Under the pieces are notes generated by a model, which searched no databases, had not been told where the DNA came from, and was given only the letters and a program-made list of their open reading frames with translations. From the NCBI GenBank assembly GCA_022539475.1, contig VCMS01000293.1:55640-119639 (forward strand): a DNA stretch of 64,000 bases, given 5' to 3'. The stretch is from Gracilaria domingensis (Eukaryota; Rhodophyta; Florideophyceae; Gracilariales; Gracilariaceae). Shown here piece by piece: positions 1 to 12,137 of the stretch. Each line of letters starts with the position of its first letter. Position 1 is the first letter of the stretch. A program made the position numbers and the translations under genes.

Positions 1-1684
1 GACTTCGGAGTTTTCCCTATGGGAGGGTGCCGTGCCTTCCGAGCCTGAAGTTGTAAGGCGCCGAGGCGTCACAGCCTCGCTCTCCGCAGCTGTTAGAATC
101 CTTCAAGGATGATTGCGGCTACACTAGTGACGCTCGAACAGCCGTTCATTTGAGCCTTTGGTTCTTACGTTCGTCCGTTGATACGTCGTATCCTTCCGTT
201 ATCCTGGAAAGAGTTCTTTGTGATAGGCCAGAGAAAAACATACACAAGTTTATGCCGATTCCTTGCTTGTCTAACAGTTCAATGGTTCGAGCCAGTTGTG
301 TCTGTGTTGGATACAGAGCTGCAGCCCGAACGCTGATTCACTTGAGTGCGCTCACCTTCTCGCGCGCTTAATCGGGATTGAAATTCGTCATTGGTCCAGG
401 CGTTTTGGACATCGTCTCGCATGCAAACACTAACCAGTTTGCGTACTTTGGGTTATCTACTCATCTATCGGTACGTATTTCGGCACAACTGAGTATGTTA
501 AGTGGATTTCATTCGGTTCTTTGCAAACGCGATCTCCGCACGGTGGATACTCCGGCTTGTGACTTTTTGTATTCGTTTTCATTGAAGCGATTCGACCTTC
601 GAGCGTCGAGTTGTTACGCCATGGATGATGGTTCCGAAATACCCGATTGTATAGGAACGCTAAAGAAGAGCCTCAAACGACGCAAGCGCGTCCGCTCCCT
701 GCTGCAGCAGGAAGTTCCAACCGTCGACCCGGTATGCATCTAGGCTTCCATGTGGCTTCATGCTATCGCAATCGCCTGCGCAATCCCAAGTCTGGGTCCC
801 CATAACTACTAAGCAGTCTGGTCTACGTGTGGTACACCATTGCCATCCATTGTTATGATCAGAAGCAACTCGCCTTTGGCGACGGAGTAATCTCGGTGGA
901 ACGCGAGGAACATTCAGAGTTTTGGTCGCCACAACTTTGGCATCAACCCGACACGTGGTTTTAGCTAAAACCTAAGAATTCTTGGTACAACTCTCCCGCA
1001 CCCTGCTGCTAATCGTACCAACGAAGATACCGTTTGCGGATGTTCTCGGTATAACGCGATGCTAAGTGTAGGGGAAGGGCATCAGCGGAAACCGCGTTTA
1101 CCGGCATGCGGCTACCCCGGCGAACGAAGTCACCGAATCGCAGGCCACGCCACCGAAGGGCAAAGCGTTGCGCACAGCAACGGAAGATACAGACCCGTTT
1201 GTCAGGAAGAACTGGAAAGTTGAATTTTTGATCAATAGTACGCTGGTCTCATAGAGATAAGTTAAGAGAATAAGTGTTGAGGGAGGTCACACCCATCGTG
1301 GGATGGGGGATTCCTGCGGGACAATTCATTGTGTTTCCGGGATGCTAGTTTACAGTCCAAAAATCGCAGAAAAAAAATGCTAGTATTTCATATGTTAAAT
1401 TGCGATTAGTGGAAGTTTGAAGTGGAAGAAAAACTAGAGTAAACTCCAGATTCTGCAGTATGGTTTGATGGAATACTAGGCTTGACTTTCAAACTACGAG
1501 CTATTTCTAAGAAATATGAACTTGCTAGAATTTAGAACTAACTTCCATTTCTGCTAGTGGACTAGTACTACCGGTCCATCGGTCCAAAAGAGCCATCGGT
1601 CCGAAAGCACGGTGGAAGTTCCATCCTAGCAGAAATGAATGTTATTGATGCAGTATTGCAGGTTCATGCAAGGTATAGCACCAC
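1..1684. other. No recognisable gene; likely degraded repeat DNA
   Basis: I recognise no domain in any frame. The longest open stretch (378-743, +, about 120 codons) lacks an ATG at its 5' end and has no motif I know. An imperfect inverted repeat joins 1542-1557 and 1626-1639 (CTTCCATTTCTGCTAG against CTAGCAGAAATGAA), with short CGGTCC repeats between the arms. It could be the outer part of the transposon to its right or older repeat debris. Confidence 0.4.
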
Positions 1685-2085
1685 ATGAAAACAGGTCCAA
1701 ACCGGTCATCGTACACATCTCCACCCTACTTCCACCCCCGAAAATCCATTCTGACATCACCAAAGAAGCCCTGTATCATTTGGAAGACAATTACGCATCG
1801 AAACTCACCGAATAGATACCCTGAAAATGCTCTCGTTGCCCTCAATGTAGACATCCCCTTGGTTAGTTTTCTGTTGCCTAGTTCTTCGTCCATCCCACCA
1901 TGGAAATAAACACACTTACCTCAACATTCTTCGCCATCTTCATCTCCCCAACTCCCTCGAAAACATCTCAACGCACAATTTCCAGCACCGCCACCGATCC
2001 ATTGCCATCCAACGCACCTGCACATGCACAAACACAAGCTAGTCAAATACTCCGTTAGATACTTTTCCATCTTCGAACTTCCCAA

Positions 2086-2237
2086 ATGCACCTTATCTAC
2101 TTACCATGTGTCCCTACCTCACCAATAGCCTCGAAAACACGAATCAAACTGTCCCGAAAATCCTGCACATACACATAAAACAGTAACCAGTTAGCATTCT
2201 TATCAGAACTCGAACAAAAAACATCTCGTACTTACCC
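2086..2237 (-). repeat. Duplicated intron-exon module, copy 1
   Basis: About 150 bp, highly similar to 2638-2791. Both copies hold a 58-59 nt exon, its GTAAGT donor and the upstream intron with a CTAAC branch-like site. Spacing between copies is about 552 bp. Confidence 0.7.
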
Positions 2238-2266
2238 CGACGCGTACCTTGCCATCCACACCGAAC

Positions 2267-2368
2267 TCTGACGAACAAGAATTTGGAGTAATGGCAAAGA
2301 ATGATTACCTGGAAGGCCTCCGTTGAGGTAATCATTCTTTCCATGACCCCAAACTCTTGTTCGTCAGA
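2267..2368. repeat. Long imperfect inverted repeat (hairpin)
   Basis: Arms of about 44 bp run from TCTGACGAACAAGA to TCTTGTTCGTCAGA around a short loop. The inner arm AGAATGATTACCT / AGGTAATCATTCT is perfect. It lies between the duplicated exon modules, like a small MITE-type insertion or foldback. Confidence 0.8.
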
Positions 2369-2637
2369 GTTCAGGGTCATTAGCATGATTCCTCTAGAAA
2401 CCCAACCACCCAGCCACATCGTAACCATTCTCCCTTATCCACTTCACCTCAAAAAACACGTTACACATAGGAAACGAAGTAAAACCACCGCCTTCCGCCC
2501 CATCCCCATTCCACTTCCAATCCAAAGATCCCGCACGCTATAACTCCATGAACCTATCGCGCTCATTCTCGCAAACAGCCCCCGCCGCGCAGTCACATAT
2601 CCCGTTAGCTAACTCTTCGCTCTTCGAAACATTCTCA

Positions 2638-2791
2638 AATGAACACTCATCTACTTACCATGTGTCCCCTACCTCACCAATACCCTCGACAACACGCATC
2701 AAACTGTCCCAAAAGCCCTACGCATACGCATACAACATTATCCAGTTAGCATTCACATCAAAAGTCGAACAAAAAGCTTCTCAAACTTACC
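2638..2791 (-). repeat. Duplicated intron-exon module, copy 2
   Basis: Partner of 2086-2237. The exon (2659-2717) is flanked by a TAG acceptor and GTAAGT donor and is 1 nt longer than the copy-1 exon, so the two would differ in reading phase downstream. Confidence 0.7.
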
Positions 2792-3456
2792 CATAGGCCC
2801 CCGCCCAAGACATTCACGCTAACCTGCTTCCAAATCCTCTCCGTGCGTCTCGCAAAATCACGTAACGTTCCGCAGTTAGACTTCGCAAACACCATCAGCA
2901 TCAAAAGGTCTCACTTACATTGAACCCATTCAGTACGCATCCCAAACATAAAAAACCTGAACTACTCCGGTTCCAATCCAAAGATTCCGCACGCTGCAGC
3001 TTCATGAACCTGTCGCGCTCATTCTCGCACACAGCCGCCGCCGCGCAAAAACACTGGTCAGAGTCGCGCATATTCGCCATATCAAACATTTACGCCTCGA
3101 CTTACCTGTTTCGCACGTTTCACATCCCAGGACAGGACTCTGAGAGGCAACGCCACTGAAGCTCACAGAAGAAGAACTTCAATCGCAGCCACACTGTACG
3201 TCAATCATCGCCGGCCGCGTAATGCGCCGTCCGCGAAAATTTTTGAAAGTTGTGTTCAGAAAAGTTCGAAATCCTCCCCACACTGAAAATGCAGGAAAGG
3301 TACGTAAACGATCACGTGCACGGTGGAGTTGGTGGCGTATAAACACACTTTATACTCTCCCCTGCAGGGTGCTCCAAGATTCTGCGCCGCACCATCACCA
3401 CCGACCTCCCTCTGCAAGCAACTTCCCCCACTACTTTCATACCCTCTCACGCAGCC

Positions 3457-6400
3457 ATGCACAACTGTTGTTTCCCCCGCTGCTCATTCCATACACAGTC
3501 CCTCGCCTCTCTCGCCCAGCATCAGAAGCGATGCAGACACAGGACTGACCCAAACCCGTTTCTCACCCCAACACCTCATCGAGGATCCCACTTCCCTCCC
3601 CGAACCAAGCGCCGCAGACTCAACAACACCGAACCCCCTTCCTTCCCCCCTCTAACCGCCCGTCCGATAACGTAGCACTCGCAGACGACGACCCTTATCT
3701 CCAGGAACAGCTTGCTCTCTCCCTACGCTCATCCGACGCAGCACAGATACTCAGCCCGCATCACCAACTCGCCTCCCAGTCCCCTTCCACAGGCTCAGGT
3801 AACGCCTTCTCCCCTCTCCACCCTCACAGAAAGACCACATCCATAACCTCGTCACCTACATATCCTCCATCGCCACAAAACTCGGAAAGCGTTCTGCTGA
3901 CGAGCTCATCAACATTCTCAGCAATCCACCTTTCCCTCTTCCCTCTTCCAGACCTCCATCACTTCCGCTGCCGAATGTCTGAAACTGCACTCCAAAATCT
4001 TCGAAGAAACAGTCAGCTCCATTGGGTTCACCTCAACCATCATCCATGACAAAAACCATAACTTCTCCGCCACCCTCTACCTCAGGGACCCCGTTCAGGT
4101 TCTCCTACAACAACTTCGTCTCGCATCCCACAGCAACTCCTTCTTTCATCCAGTCAAACAAGCTTCAAGAACAGGAACTACTGCAATCGCACACCCTATG
4201 GCTTCGGAACTCGGCCGCCATGTCGTCCCGACTATCAAGAGGCATATCATGCATTCTCCGGACCCCGACGTCATCTGGCACGATCCCAGTATCACCGGCA
4301 CAGACTCGTTCGTCGGCCTCGTTCAACTATATTCAGACAAGTCTTCCACCTCTTTGAAAAGTTCTTCTGTTACGTCGTATCCTCTTCACATCACCCTCCT
4401 CAATTTCAATGACTCCTTCCGCAGAAAGTGCATCACGCAGAACTACACACTCGTCGGATACATACCCACATCCCTACCTCCGACTCGTCCTCCACTGACA
4501 CAGATTCCTTGGAAGTCGCTCCCTCAACCCCCAGCGTGACCCGCATTGTGCGCATGCAGCTCGTCCAGGAGTCCCTAGAAACCATCCTCAAACCTCTGTA
4601 TCATATCGGTATGAAGGGTTTTCCCTTCCGCGACGCCAAAGGAGTCCTTCGCCAATGCCATCCAGTCATCTCCAACTACAGCGCTGACATCCCCGAAGCC
4701 AAGGACATTCTCGCAGTACTTCATGCGACAAAGCCAAGCAAACCCTGCCACCGGTGTCTCCTCCCTCGTTCAACACTCAACCTCTACCAACCTACTCTCA
4801 CAGAGCGAACCATCTCACACAATTTGCAAACCAGAAAAAGACATGATGACTACTTCTCCAGGCAGATTCTGCTCTCCTCTTCCATAGACCACGGGTTGCA
4901 AGGAACCTCAAAGAAGAAGCTGCAGAACTTCTCCACTCCACCTCTCTCTCTCCATACAAGTCCTTTCTGGAATCTTACCCTCTTCTCAACATCTCTTCAC
5001 TGCTCACTCCTTATTCAATCTTCTCCTCGAGCCCCTTCACAACTTTCACCTTGGCATCTCTAAACTTATCAAACTCGCCACAATCGAACGCCTGAAGTCC
5101 GATTCTCTTCACACTTCCGTGGGCTTCAATGGATCCTCCAGGTCGTTTCGGTCCATCAGAACATCTATTCTTACTCACGCCAACTCCATCCTAGCTGACA
5201 TCGAACGCTCGCTTCCGGCTCCAGGGCTTCATATTGATTTCTCGACATCTGAAAAGGGTAAGTCTCTCAACGGCTTCTTCACCACTGACGGAATCAGAGG
5301 CATGCTAGAAGCAAAGGACTATCGCGCCCTCGACATGGTCTTCCCCTTCATCGGTGCATTCTTCGACCGTTGCTGCGGTGAAGTATCTCCTGCCCCAATA
5401 ACCACCATTTTCACCTCTTACGTCGATCTCGTCAATAACGTTCTTCACTACCACACTGCCCCAGAATGGACTGATGATCGCTTACGCTCTTTGGAGACTC
5501 TCATCAAGAACTTCAAGACTCAAACTGTCTCAGTTTTGGGTCCATACCAGGCCTCCAACTTTCGTACTCTCAAATTCCATCTCCTGGATCACATCATTCC
5601 AGACATCCGTCGATACGGAGGCCTCCATTTCGGTGATGCAGTTGTGTACGAGCACGCGCATCTCCTCTTCAAGAACCACTACCGCCGTACCTCTCGCAGA
5701 AGATCAACTGCGCATAAGGAAACAGTGGACTCAATCCAAGAGTCGCAGGATTTCTTACACTCCATCTCGGTAAGGAAACACTTCTCCATGTCTACCAACT
5801 AGGCCAGTCGTTTGTCGCAGCGGTGTCCCTCCATGGTTCGTGATGGTAGTTCATTCTCCCTCTTCGACATCATCACGGCCGACAAGTATCTACGGTCCCA
5901 TCCAAACGTCCCGTCATCTGCTCTCACAGATTTGTTCTCCAAAACTACATTGCAGTTCATCAACCAAATCTCTCGCGACGCCCTCTCTTCCGTCCGTACC
6001 CTAAGCTTAGAAACTCTTCAACCGTGGGACAACCCCCATGACATCAAAATCACCGTCGTTAACTCCGCTTACATTGTTTCTGGATTCTGCCCCTCGCTGG
6101 ATGACTACGATCGTCACTTTCAATGCATTAGACTGCGAGAGCCGGAGGTCTCTTTGTGTGAACGTATTTTTGCAACCACTTCTTTCGGCCCTTCCAAGTC
6201 CCCAAAATTCTCTACCGTCCTGGTTAATGGAACTCCTCCTCCCGGTTGTGACTTCCCGAGCGCATGGGTATACAAAGTCTTTGCCCTGGTTCGCTTTAGC
6301 AGATGTAACCAAAGCAATTCCGATTCAGAATTTGCCTTTGTTCGCTTCTTCGAGGTAACGGAGCCGTTGGATAACATTGACGAATCCTTGAACTGCATTT

Positions 6401-6669
6401 CCCTCCGCTGGGCCACGGATGACGAGGAAGATCACACATTGCAAACCTCCAATTCTCTAAAACGGTCAACAACGGCATCTGTATCCCCATGGTTCGGTCT
6501 CGTCCTATTCTCTTCGATCAAAGGCTCGGTACACATCCTCCGACAAAACTATCCCGCACGCCCCTTTTTCCCTCCATTGCACTGGAAGTTCCACCGATTC
6601 TACATTAACAGATTCTATCGCAATCCCCGAGCTCGTTTACACTACCATCCAATCACCAAACTTTCATAA
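3457..6669 (+). CDS. Plavaka-type (CACTA-like) transposase, frame interrupted
   Basis: ATG at 3457 opens a C2H2-like finger (HNCCFPRCSF then HQKRC), typical of the N-terminus of Plavaka transposases of fungi and other eukaryotes. The core reads through shifting frames. TSYPLHITLLNFND and the RRKCITQNYTLVGYIPT block (about 4370-4470) resemble the family's P-x-x-LTLxNIPKxxRR...xxVGYLP block. KPLYHIGMKGFPF...KGVLRQCHPVISNYSADIPE then CHRC (about 4590-4760) matches its DGxxRRxFPxLAxYxADYPE...C..C block. LLEPLHNFHLG (about 5020-5060), the 5119-5769 helical domain and a C-terminal domain (5821-6669, FYINRFYRNP near the end) follow. A 51-nt intron (5770-5820) removes an in-frame TAG. Other breaks, for example in the C-run near 3650, are decay, further introns or sequence error. 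Expected role: cutting CACTG ends. Confidence 0.75.
5770..5820 (+). other. Probable 51-nt spliceosomal intron in the transposase
   Basis: GTAAGG...TTTGTCGCAG; the length is a multiple of three and it contains the only stop (TAG, 5800-5802) between two halves of the same frame. Both flanks are transposase-like. Confidence 0.65.
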
Positions 6670-6685
6670 CGTAAACCATAATGCA

Positions 6686-9233
6686 TTAGTGACGTTCTAT
6701 CCAATTCTCCTCATGTAATCCTTCTTGCACAGACCTTTCCCTCACATCCCTCTCTGCAGTTATGTCGTAGAACATACGGTCTCCCCGACTGCAGCATCCA
6801 ACATAGCAATCCAGTACAGCTCCGAGCTTCTCAGAGATCTCTCCCATAAACACATCTTCTCGGACAGCAAGGTACATTTTCCTTTTCGACGGAATCCAGT
6901 AAACCACAGTGCCCACCCGGTCATCATTTCCATGCCGCGCATCTTCAGCATTCGAGGGCCATTTCTGAACTCTGTTGGATAACTCTGCTGCATGCGGACC
7001 CTCACGGTCTTCAGTATACTCTCAAGTGCCAGTGGTAGATATTTCCCGAACAAGTTGGAGAACAACACTTGTCTCTTACCACCTCTCCCCGTTCAGACTC
7101 TGTCGCGCGAACAACGGACGCTTCCCAGGCATCAAGACGTGCCAGATGCATAATTGTTCCATCCACTGGATCCCTCTCTTCGTTATTCCTCGAACTTGTT
7201 TGTAAAACGTCGTAGCCCATGAACTCACGCAGCACCTCCAAGCTCAGACTGTTTCGAAAAAGCAAGTCACATGGTTCATCTTCGGTTGCATGATATGGGT
7301 TAAAGCCCGAGAAACATATATCTTCTACCTTCTGAGTTCTCCACGACGACAGAATCTCACATCCATTTGCATCTTTGGGTAGGAGTTTTTCACGTACCTC
7401 TCTGGTTTGTATTTCATACTTGTTCTGCTCCCTTTCATCATTTTTATCGGGGTCCTTACAAGCATGTCTTAACCTAGTCCCATCAATAACTTCTCCTTCG
7501 CATGGCGTTTTCGAACACCTATTGCATCACTTAAAGCCTGTTTCAACCTTCTGCGCAAACAAATGTCGTGCGTTAACTGTTTCACACAGTCATCTTCCAT
7601 TTTCATTCCTCGGATAGATTCCCAACGTGGCTTCATTACCTCCGTCTCCACAATTTGCATCAAAAATGGTCGCCTCCACCACGTACGGATGGCGTGTACG
7701 CCCTCATCTCCATGGCAAGATCCATTGGGCACCGTGGCACTATCTCCTTCCCATCAACAACCAGCACACTGTCGTCTTTCTCAGGTCCAACTGTCTCACT
7801 TCGGTTGTCCCAGTTCCTTGCCGGTATACTCATCTCGAAGCATAGCTCTCTTGTCTCGTCTTTGGCGTATTGAAGTATGGAGTCATAGACGGTCTTCGCA
7901 ACACCAACAAACTCGTCGTTCACGTCAATGTTGTACCGCTTCCTGCTCTTGTTACTGTCACGTTCGTTCCTTTTCCCTCCACGTCTGAGAGCCTCTCTCA
8001 AAGAGTGTATGAGAACCTCTTGTTCTCTGACCTTAACCTCCAGTTGCTCTATGTTCTTCTGAGCAAGTCGTACGCTCATTTTCAGACTTTGCTTTTCCTC
8101 TATTGTACGATACAGATCTCCCTTCAGTCTCCCGATCTTTTCCAAAAGCTCGTATCGCGGAGTAAGGGATTCATCTTCATCTTCTTCCATTGCACCATGC
8201 AGGGAAAAGCTCCGTGACAAAGCACCACGATCAACATCTTTATCGTTCCATACTTCTCTACGGGCGTTTGCTATGACAGGTTGCCGATTGTTCCCCACCC
8301 GTCTATTCTCATTTCCATGTTTCGTCCTTCTTCTGACCTGATTGAACCTGTTTCTCTGTGACTCACCTGTGACTGGTGTCGGTTGTATCTCGTCTTCGTC
8401 TTCGTCTTCCTTGTGTCTGGACCCAATATGAAGGACGGAATCATGCCTGCCTTCGATGGGAGCCATATGCGTTGCATTTCCGGCGTCCACGTTATCGTTC
8501 GCCTCCACGTTATCCTTGTCCTCGACGTCACTTGGGATATCTACTGCGTCCGTGGACTCCCGCTCCTTTCTTACACTGCCTTTCTTGGCACGAGAGACAC
8601 CCTCATTCATTTTCTCGTTTCTCTTCACTTTTCTCGAATCATAACTGTTACGTTCTGTTCCGGCAGCGCTTCTGGGTATCTCCCTATCCCCAGGTTCGGC
8701 TCTAGGTTCGGCTCTCACGATGGCGCAATCCAGGGTTTCCATCTCCGCATTGTCATCCGCAGTTCTCACCTTGTCGAAACAATCATCGATACGAGGACCT
8801 TCTGTTCCTCCACTGCCTCTTGTCCTCCTTACATTCTGACGTACAGCCGTTCTTCTCTTATTTCCTTTCATCGCTTTGACATCTACATTTCCATCATCAC
8901 TGACCCTTGGCTCTTCTATTGCAGCCATGTGGCGTCTAACAGGCCCACGCATTGCACTATCCTTGGCTTGAACGGTTTCACTTACTGTGCGTTCCGTAGT
9001 GCATGTGGAAGCTCCTGACCCCCTCTCGGTTTTACTTCCGATACTGTAGATGAAGATTTTGGTTTGCGAAGTCCAGCACGAGGTGCTCGGCCTCGGCTAC
9101 CTCTCCCATTAATAGCACTACTTCGTGAGACGACCGCGCTCCTACGTTTGGCCACCCCAGTATCCCAGCGCTCCGGCGGTACCGATTCCTTTCGCGGTTT
9201 ACCACCTGCATGCTCCGCACGTTGAGGGGCCAT
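6686..9233 (-). CDS. Multi-exon coiled-coil protein of unknown function (transposon cargo)
   Basis: ATG at 9233 (MAPQRAEHAGG) begins a basic exon. A 50-nt intron (8985-8936, GTAAGT..TTAG) joins it in frame to a long exon (8935 to about 7690). Splicing a 47-nt intron (GTACGT..CGGAG, about 7687-7641) leads in frame to WESIRGMKMEDDCVKQL. The frame then shifts near 7510, continues through HACKDPDKNDEREQ (about 7470-7440) and the block ending near 7011, and finishes with a charged tail ending at 6686 (VYWIPSKRKMYLAVRED). The N-terminal half is Arg/Lys/Glu/Asp-rich and disordered. A coiled coil lies near 8140-7960 (YELLEKIGRLKGDLYRTIEE then AQKNIEQLEVKVREQEVLI). I recognise no catalytic domain. It is divergent from the transposase (+) and in line with the downstream methyltransferase. 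The exon model is approximate. Confidence 0.5.
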
Positions 9234-9697
9234 CCGAGATCCTTCGGCCTTCGTGCGCGGTAGAATTACGGAACAAATATAGAAACGTGAACGATACTGA
9301 AGGTATATGATTGAGAGTGATATGTGAGGGTCACGTACTCGGTGTGCAGGACTGATATGTGAAGGGGAGGGGAATTTAACCTCGTACTGCATATATGGAG
9401 AAAAGCATTCTGCAGCATTTGTGGCGGATCGGCATTCAATTTTTGGACCTTTCCCGGGTCCATATTCCGGACTTGGTCCGATTTTCCCGGATGTTTCGCC
9501 CTGCATATACAAGTACGGCACTTTCAACCATCTTTCATACCACTATATGCATCAATATGTTACACAGTACAGCTTGAGTGTACATATGAGTAGTATTTCT
9601 GCAATCATAGCACAAGTGTTCAATACAATTTACTTCAACAAAAAGCTTTTCTCACTACATTGAGCCCATACGAAGTTCAAGGACATTGTCTGAGAAC

Positions 9698-12137
9698 CTA
9701 GGTTAACCTTTCCCAAGGATATGTGGGTCCATAGTCAACGTAAATTTCGTCTGCTCCTTAATGTCCCTTGAGGCCGTGACTACGAGAGTCTGTAGTTCTC
9801 CAAAAGCCCCAAAGTTGTAGCCTGATACTCTGTGGGCTGGCGAATGAATACATTTGGTTTGCGTGCCATGTTAGAATCCATTTCTTCCAATTCCTTGTCC
9901 TCATCACCTTCACGATATGACGCGTCATTGATATAGCCCGCTACACAGAAAGGAGCAGGAACTATCCAGGCATGACCAGCGTTGACTTCAGTATCATAAT
10001 GCGGGAGAGTGTTGTACATTTGCCCCTTCACCCTCACTTGCATGCAATACTTCCTGAACCGAGATGCAGTGGCCCCCAGCATTCCGTCTCCATACGTCAA
10101 ATGTGTGGTATTGCGTCGGCTTAGATCATGATACACCAAGGTCCCATAAAAGTATCCAATAACCTCCCCTTCGGAAAACGCCCTACTCGTAAATACTCCA
10201 TTTCCACTTGCTGCATGTTTGATATTCGACTTCTTCACATAGAGCCATAGCGATGTCGCCTCGACAGAGAGTAAAGTGTGACTGTCCAACGTAGTCATCT
10301 TCCCTTGTAAGGCAAGTGGCCACTCATGGAACGGTTTCTCTTTGTACGTAGTGATAAGACCAGGTTCATTCCAATAGGTGGATAGGTGCGACATGATATG
10401 GAATGGGAAAGATTGGTACGATGGGAATCCCTTGGGTGCATTCCATATAGTCGAAGTCTTTCGTTTCGGTTCAGGAAATTTGGCATCCATCACATAAGAC
10501 GCTTGAACTACCTCATTCGTAACCGGTTCTTTCATCTTCAATTCATTGCGCCGCACCTTTCTTGCGTAATGCACAATAGCATTGTGCTTGGCATGAGAGA
10601 AACACTGCTCATCTTGCTCACATCCAATGAAACGCCGAGGCCCCTCAATATCCATACATGCCAGCGCGCACGAGAACGTTCCGGAGTAGAGATCAACCAC
10701 AACATCCCCGGGATTCGAGAACCTCGCTATCAGCTCCATCAGTAGCTGCCTCGACTTTTGTTCTGGACGAGCCTTCGCGGCTCGAATTCTTCTACCACTC
10801 TTCACTCTCCATCGGAGACTCTCCCCAGCCGTAAGATTTGGAACCTGGTCAATGATAGAATAGTGCCCAGGATAGCGAGCTGAAACGTAGTTGAAGTTCT
10901 GATAGTTCACCATTACCTTCTGTTCCGCGTACGTGTTTCCATTCCTCACGCCATGCACGGCGCACTCCGTCGCCCCAAACAGGCGAGTAGTATTACGCGC
11001 AGGGTTCTTCAAGGGGTTCGAACGAGAACGAATGAAGTTCATGGGCGTCGAAGCCACTAAGAATGATGCGGTTTTCTTTCCACTTGCGTCCTCCGACTTG
11101 TGCTCTCGCAAAATCTCTTCCCAGTCTCCAAACTGGTCGATACTGCAGAACAAAACGAAATGTCCTCCTGGTCGAAGCATGGATGCCATGATGTCCGCAG
11201 TATTGTCCATATCATCGTCAGCCAATTCGTCGTACTCGCTGTCGCGGATGCCATATGGTGGGTCTGTGAGCACGAACTGAACGTTGCCTTCCAAAGATGT
11301 ATCCGATGGGAAGATAGTACCATGGGCCTCCACCAGTTCGTCATATCCGACACAATGCATTGAGAATTGCTTCTCCATGCTTCCTCGCACCACATCTAGA
11401 GCATTTAACGTGAGCGTGTCATCAAAGTCATGAGGGGGAAGAACCCCATCTGGAACGTTATCTTTCGCCCCAACAGAGGCACCAGGTGTATCACCTTCTT
11501 CATTGTCGCTATCGAGGATGACGATGACATCGGAGTTAACTGAGCTTTTCCCTGCGCCGTTCCTCTTGGAGGAGCTCGGAATCTGTATCGAGTCCTCAAC
11601 CTTAACCGTGACGGTATTACTTCCTCCATCCTGCCCTGAAGGAGCCGCCCTAGGGATAAGTCGAGATGGTTGGACGTTATGTACAGACATCGCTTGACGA
11701 ATAGGAGACACGTACTCCTCGGAGAATACATTGAAACGGGGTGGTACTCGTGCGGGGCGGCCAGGTCTGAAGCTTTCCAGCAAATTCCATCTTGACGTTG
11801 GGGACATTTTGTATAGGAAGCCATTCAACACAATCTTGCTGAAATCTGCCAAGAATTCCTTTGCCAACTCCCGTAAGTTGGCGTCGATAGTATCCGGAAG
11901 AGTATGAACCCAAGAAACGGTGTCGTTCACATCCAACGTGGGTTTCAGTTCTTCCCCCAACGTATGAAAAGCTGACTCCGGACTGTACCCAACAGAGCGG
12001 GATTCAATGACATGGAACCCAAGCGACTTCTTTTCTACAAGCAGGTATGGCAGCAACATCTGCTCACCATCACCAAAGCCTAAGTTTGAGGCAAAGAAAT
12101 CCCATCCCTTACAAATTGTTTGCACTGCATGTGCCAT
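9698..12137 (-). CDS. Fusion of amino-DNA methyltransferase (N4C/N6A, beta-type) and SET domain
   Basis: ATG at 12137. Seen: residues 1-120 novel; about 203-216 an acidic SUMO-interaction-like stretch (DVIVILDSDNEE); about 289-296 LTDPPYG, the catalytic motif IV of amino methyltransferases; about 457-506 RPEQKSRQLLMELIARF, then VVVDLYSGTFSCALA and FIGCEQDE, the SAM-binding motif I after motif IV, i.e. the beta order of bacterial PF01555 enzymes. About 635-665 is a SET N-half (SGNGVFTSRAFSEGEVIGYFYG), and 734-765 carries AGYINDAS and NVF. The continuous frame stops at 9780, but the SET C-terminus follows in the two other frames: ELQTLVVTASRDIKE, then GADEIYVDYGPTYPWE, ending at 9698. Two 1-nt deletions would explain this. 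Inferred: it methylates DNA at C(N4) or A(N6) and perhaps a histone lysine, acting in the nucleus. It is cargo of a CACTG-ended transposon. The target base cannot be read from the motifs. Confidence 0.8.

Larger units (their letters stand above)
1690..3170 (-). pseudogene. Multi-exon gene or remnant with duplicated exons, function unknown
   Basis: On the minus strand this region is rich in GTAAGT donors, and two nearly identical introns of about 75 nt each contain a branch-like TGCTAACTGG and end in TAG or CAG. The exons they bound are duplicated: 2659-2717 reads GFWDSLMRVVEGIGEVG and 2105-2162 reads DFRDSLIRVFEAIGEVG. A second duplicated module reads VCENERDRFMKLQRAESLDW (about 2971-3048) and VCENERDRFMEL*RAGSLDW (about 2514-2592), the latter with a stop. 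I do not recognise the protein. Position and strand fit a cargo gene of the transposon whose transposase starts at 3457. The stop in one copy suggests decay, or a skipped exon. Confidence 0.4.

Noticed and set aside
378-743. 120-codon open frame as a gag gene
   Set aside because: It has no ATG at its 5' end, no domain and no adjoining LTR that I can prove.
3801-3831. 31-nt GT..AG intron in the transposase
   Set aside because: Splicing it leads at once to a stop; the length is below the 47-51 nt seen elsewhere.
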